DNA of 64,000 bases from Planctomycetota bacterium (lineage in GTDB: Bacteria; Planctomycetota; UBA1135; GCA-002686595), in the NCBI GenBank assembly GCA_016714045.1, contig JADJNY010000013.1:13836-77835 (forward strand), read 5' to 3'. Every line of letters begins with the position of its first letter. Position 1 is the stretch's first letter. The position numbers and the translations under genes were made by a program. Of this stretch, positions 63,549-64,000 are shown piece after piece. Under the pieces are notes generated by a model. The model was not told the DNA's origin and did not search any database. It saw only the letters and a list, made by a program, of their open reading frames with translations.

Positions 63549-63607
63549 TAAGCCCCGGTGCGCGAAGCGCATCGAGACGATCCTGGGGATCGTCTCGAAG
63601 GGGAGCC
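63549..63607. repeat. Twin-hairpin palindromic element, copy 2
   Basis: TAAGCCCCGG is followed by hairpin I (TGCGC-GAA-GCGCA, 63559-63571), hairpin II (TCGAGACGATCC-TGG-GGATCGTCTCGA, 63572-63598) and AGGGGAGCCC. The flanks match the element at 58179-58245; the stems do not, but remain perfectly paired. Confidence 0.7.
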
Positions 63608-63686
63608 CGCCGCGAGACGTGACAGGAAGTCGAGCGGCTCGAAAGCGATCGCCGACGTGCCGTCGCGCCAGTGCCGGCGCAACGCG

Positions 63687-63763
63687 GATCGGCGTGGAAG
63701 GGTCGCCGACGTGCCCGGGGGGAAAGGAGGCCACCTTGGCTTGGATCCACGACCACTCGCGGC
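63687..63763. repeat. Dispersed repeat, copy 2
   Basis: CGGATCGGCGTGGAAGGGTC, GCCGACGTGCCCGGGGGGAA and TTGGCTTGGATCCACGACCA match 60914-60985 closely. It is not followed by the IS 3'-end repeat; a few bases into the ACTCGCGG similarity the sequence diverges into the coding remnant at 63766. Confidence 0.65.
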
Positions 63764-63765
63764 TT

Positions 63766-64000
63766 CTCGTCCACGGACTTCCGCAGGGCCTCGACGTCCT
63801 TCGCGAGCCGGTCGAGTTCGCTCGCCGCCGCCTTCGCGTCGACGTCCTCGAGCCTGCGCCGCGCCTCGCCGAGCGCGGCGATGCGCTCGACGAACGGGAC
63901 GAGCTCCGCCATCTCCTTCCAGCGCTCCTCGTCGAGGTCGAGCTCGGCGAGCTGGTGCTCCGCCTCGCGCTTCAAGAGGATCCAGTCGACCTTCCCGCCT
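63766..64000 (-). CDS. Coiled-coil-like protein, truncated by the repeat and by the window end
   Basis: The frame enters from beyond the window as GKVDWILLKREAEHQLAELD, then LDEERWKEMAELVPFVERIA and ALGEARRRLEDVDAKAAASE, with LDRLAKDVEALRKSVDEKP. It is charged and helical with heptad-like Leu spacing. No family is recognised. The similarity to a real gene ends at the dispersed repeat, where the frame runs on without meaning to 63520. It is probably a 3'-truncated gene. Confidence 0.45.

Noticed and set aside
1..64000. tRNA or rRNA genes
   Set aside because: No TPsiC-arm (GGTTCGAATCC-like) plus acceptor pairing and no rRNA-like conserved blocks were noticed on reading both strands. This is not a substitute for tRNAscan.

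Overview
The window is very GC-rich (about 70% by eye) and densely coded, with SD-led genes, GTG starts and frequent 4-bp GTGA/ATGA overlaps. Paired heptose-kinase and heptose-adenylyltransferase genes imply a Gram-negative outer membrane. Several large secreted proteins carry a Cys-rich C-terminal module (CPCxN...GRGCANS...YYQTYYRN...FCPP..NVTNG..W) that I associate with uncultured or poorly studied Planctomycetota; that assignment is inference. No rRNA, tRNA or CRISPR array was seen.

Layout. 1-6.5 kb: end of a glycoside hydrolase-like gene, a BNR-propeller gene overlapping a MoaD/ThiS-like gene, and the first secreted WNGTSW-repeat protein. 6.5-13.8 kb, minus strand: a formate dehydrogenase (selenocysteine catalytic subunit, NuoE-NuoF fusion, separate Fe-S subunit), then rfaE1, two 21-codon mini-ORFs, rfaE2 and a TauE/SafE exporter. 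14-15.6 kb: the divergent formate-tetrahydrofolate ligase, so formate oxidation or CO2 reduction and formate activation sit back to back. 15.7-24.7 kb: small unrelated genes, including an apparent chaperonin apical/intermediate-domain protein without an equatorial domain, secreted proteins, a lipoprotein methyltransferase coupled to an APC permease, and a DUF1080-type lipoprotein. 24.9-40 kb: secreted proteins, proline iminopeptidase, a zinc-peptidase/ATP-grasp pair, an S41-like protein lacking its serine, a PadR regulator pair, another WNGTSW protein, RsmB and an FMN-dependent alpha-hydroxyacid oxidase. 40-52.3 kb: three giant secreted proteins with the shared C-terminal module and an M23 peptidase interrupted by an in-frame TGA.

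52.3-64 kb is different. It is a mosaic of truncated or frameshifted genes (meaB, MFS, a second rsmB, pdxJ, dapA, ATP-grasp, Rrf2) separated by repeated copies of what looks like the 3' end of an IS91-type transposase gene. Intact genes are few here (a BNR lipoprotein). Single-base indels occur throughout the window but concentrate here, so sequencing or assembly error must be weighed against genuine decay.

Most unusual observations: (1) an in-frame TGA at the formate dehydrogenase active site followed by a SECIS-like hairpin; (2) the same enzyme split so that the [4Fe-4S] domain next to the Mo site is on another polypeptide; (3) the equatorial-less chaperonin-like protein; (4) the 62-bp repeat that makes a chain of GTGA-coupled mini-ORFs between rfaE1 and rfaE2; (5) leaderless-type promoters at six genes; (6) twin-hairpin palindromes with covarying stems inside the IS relics.
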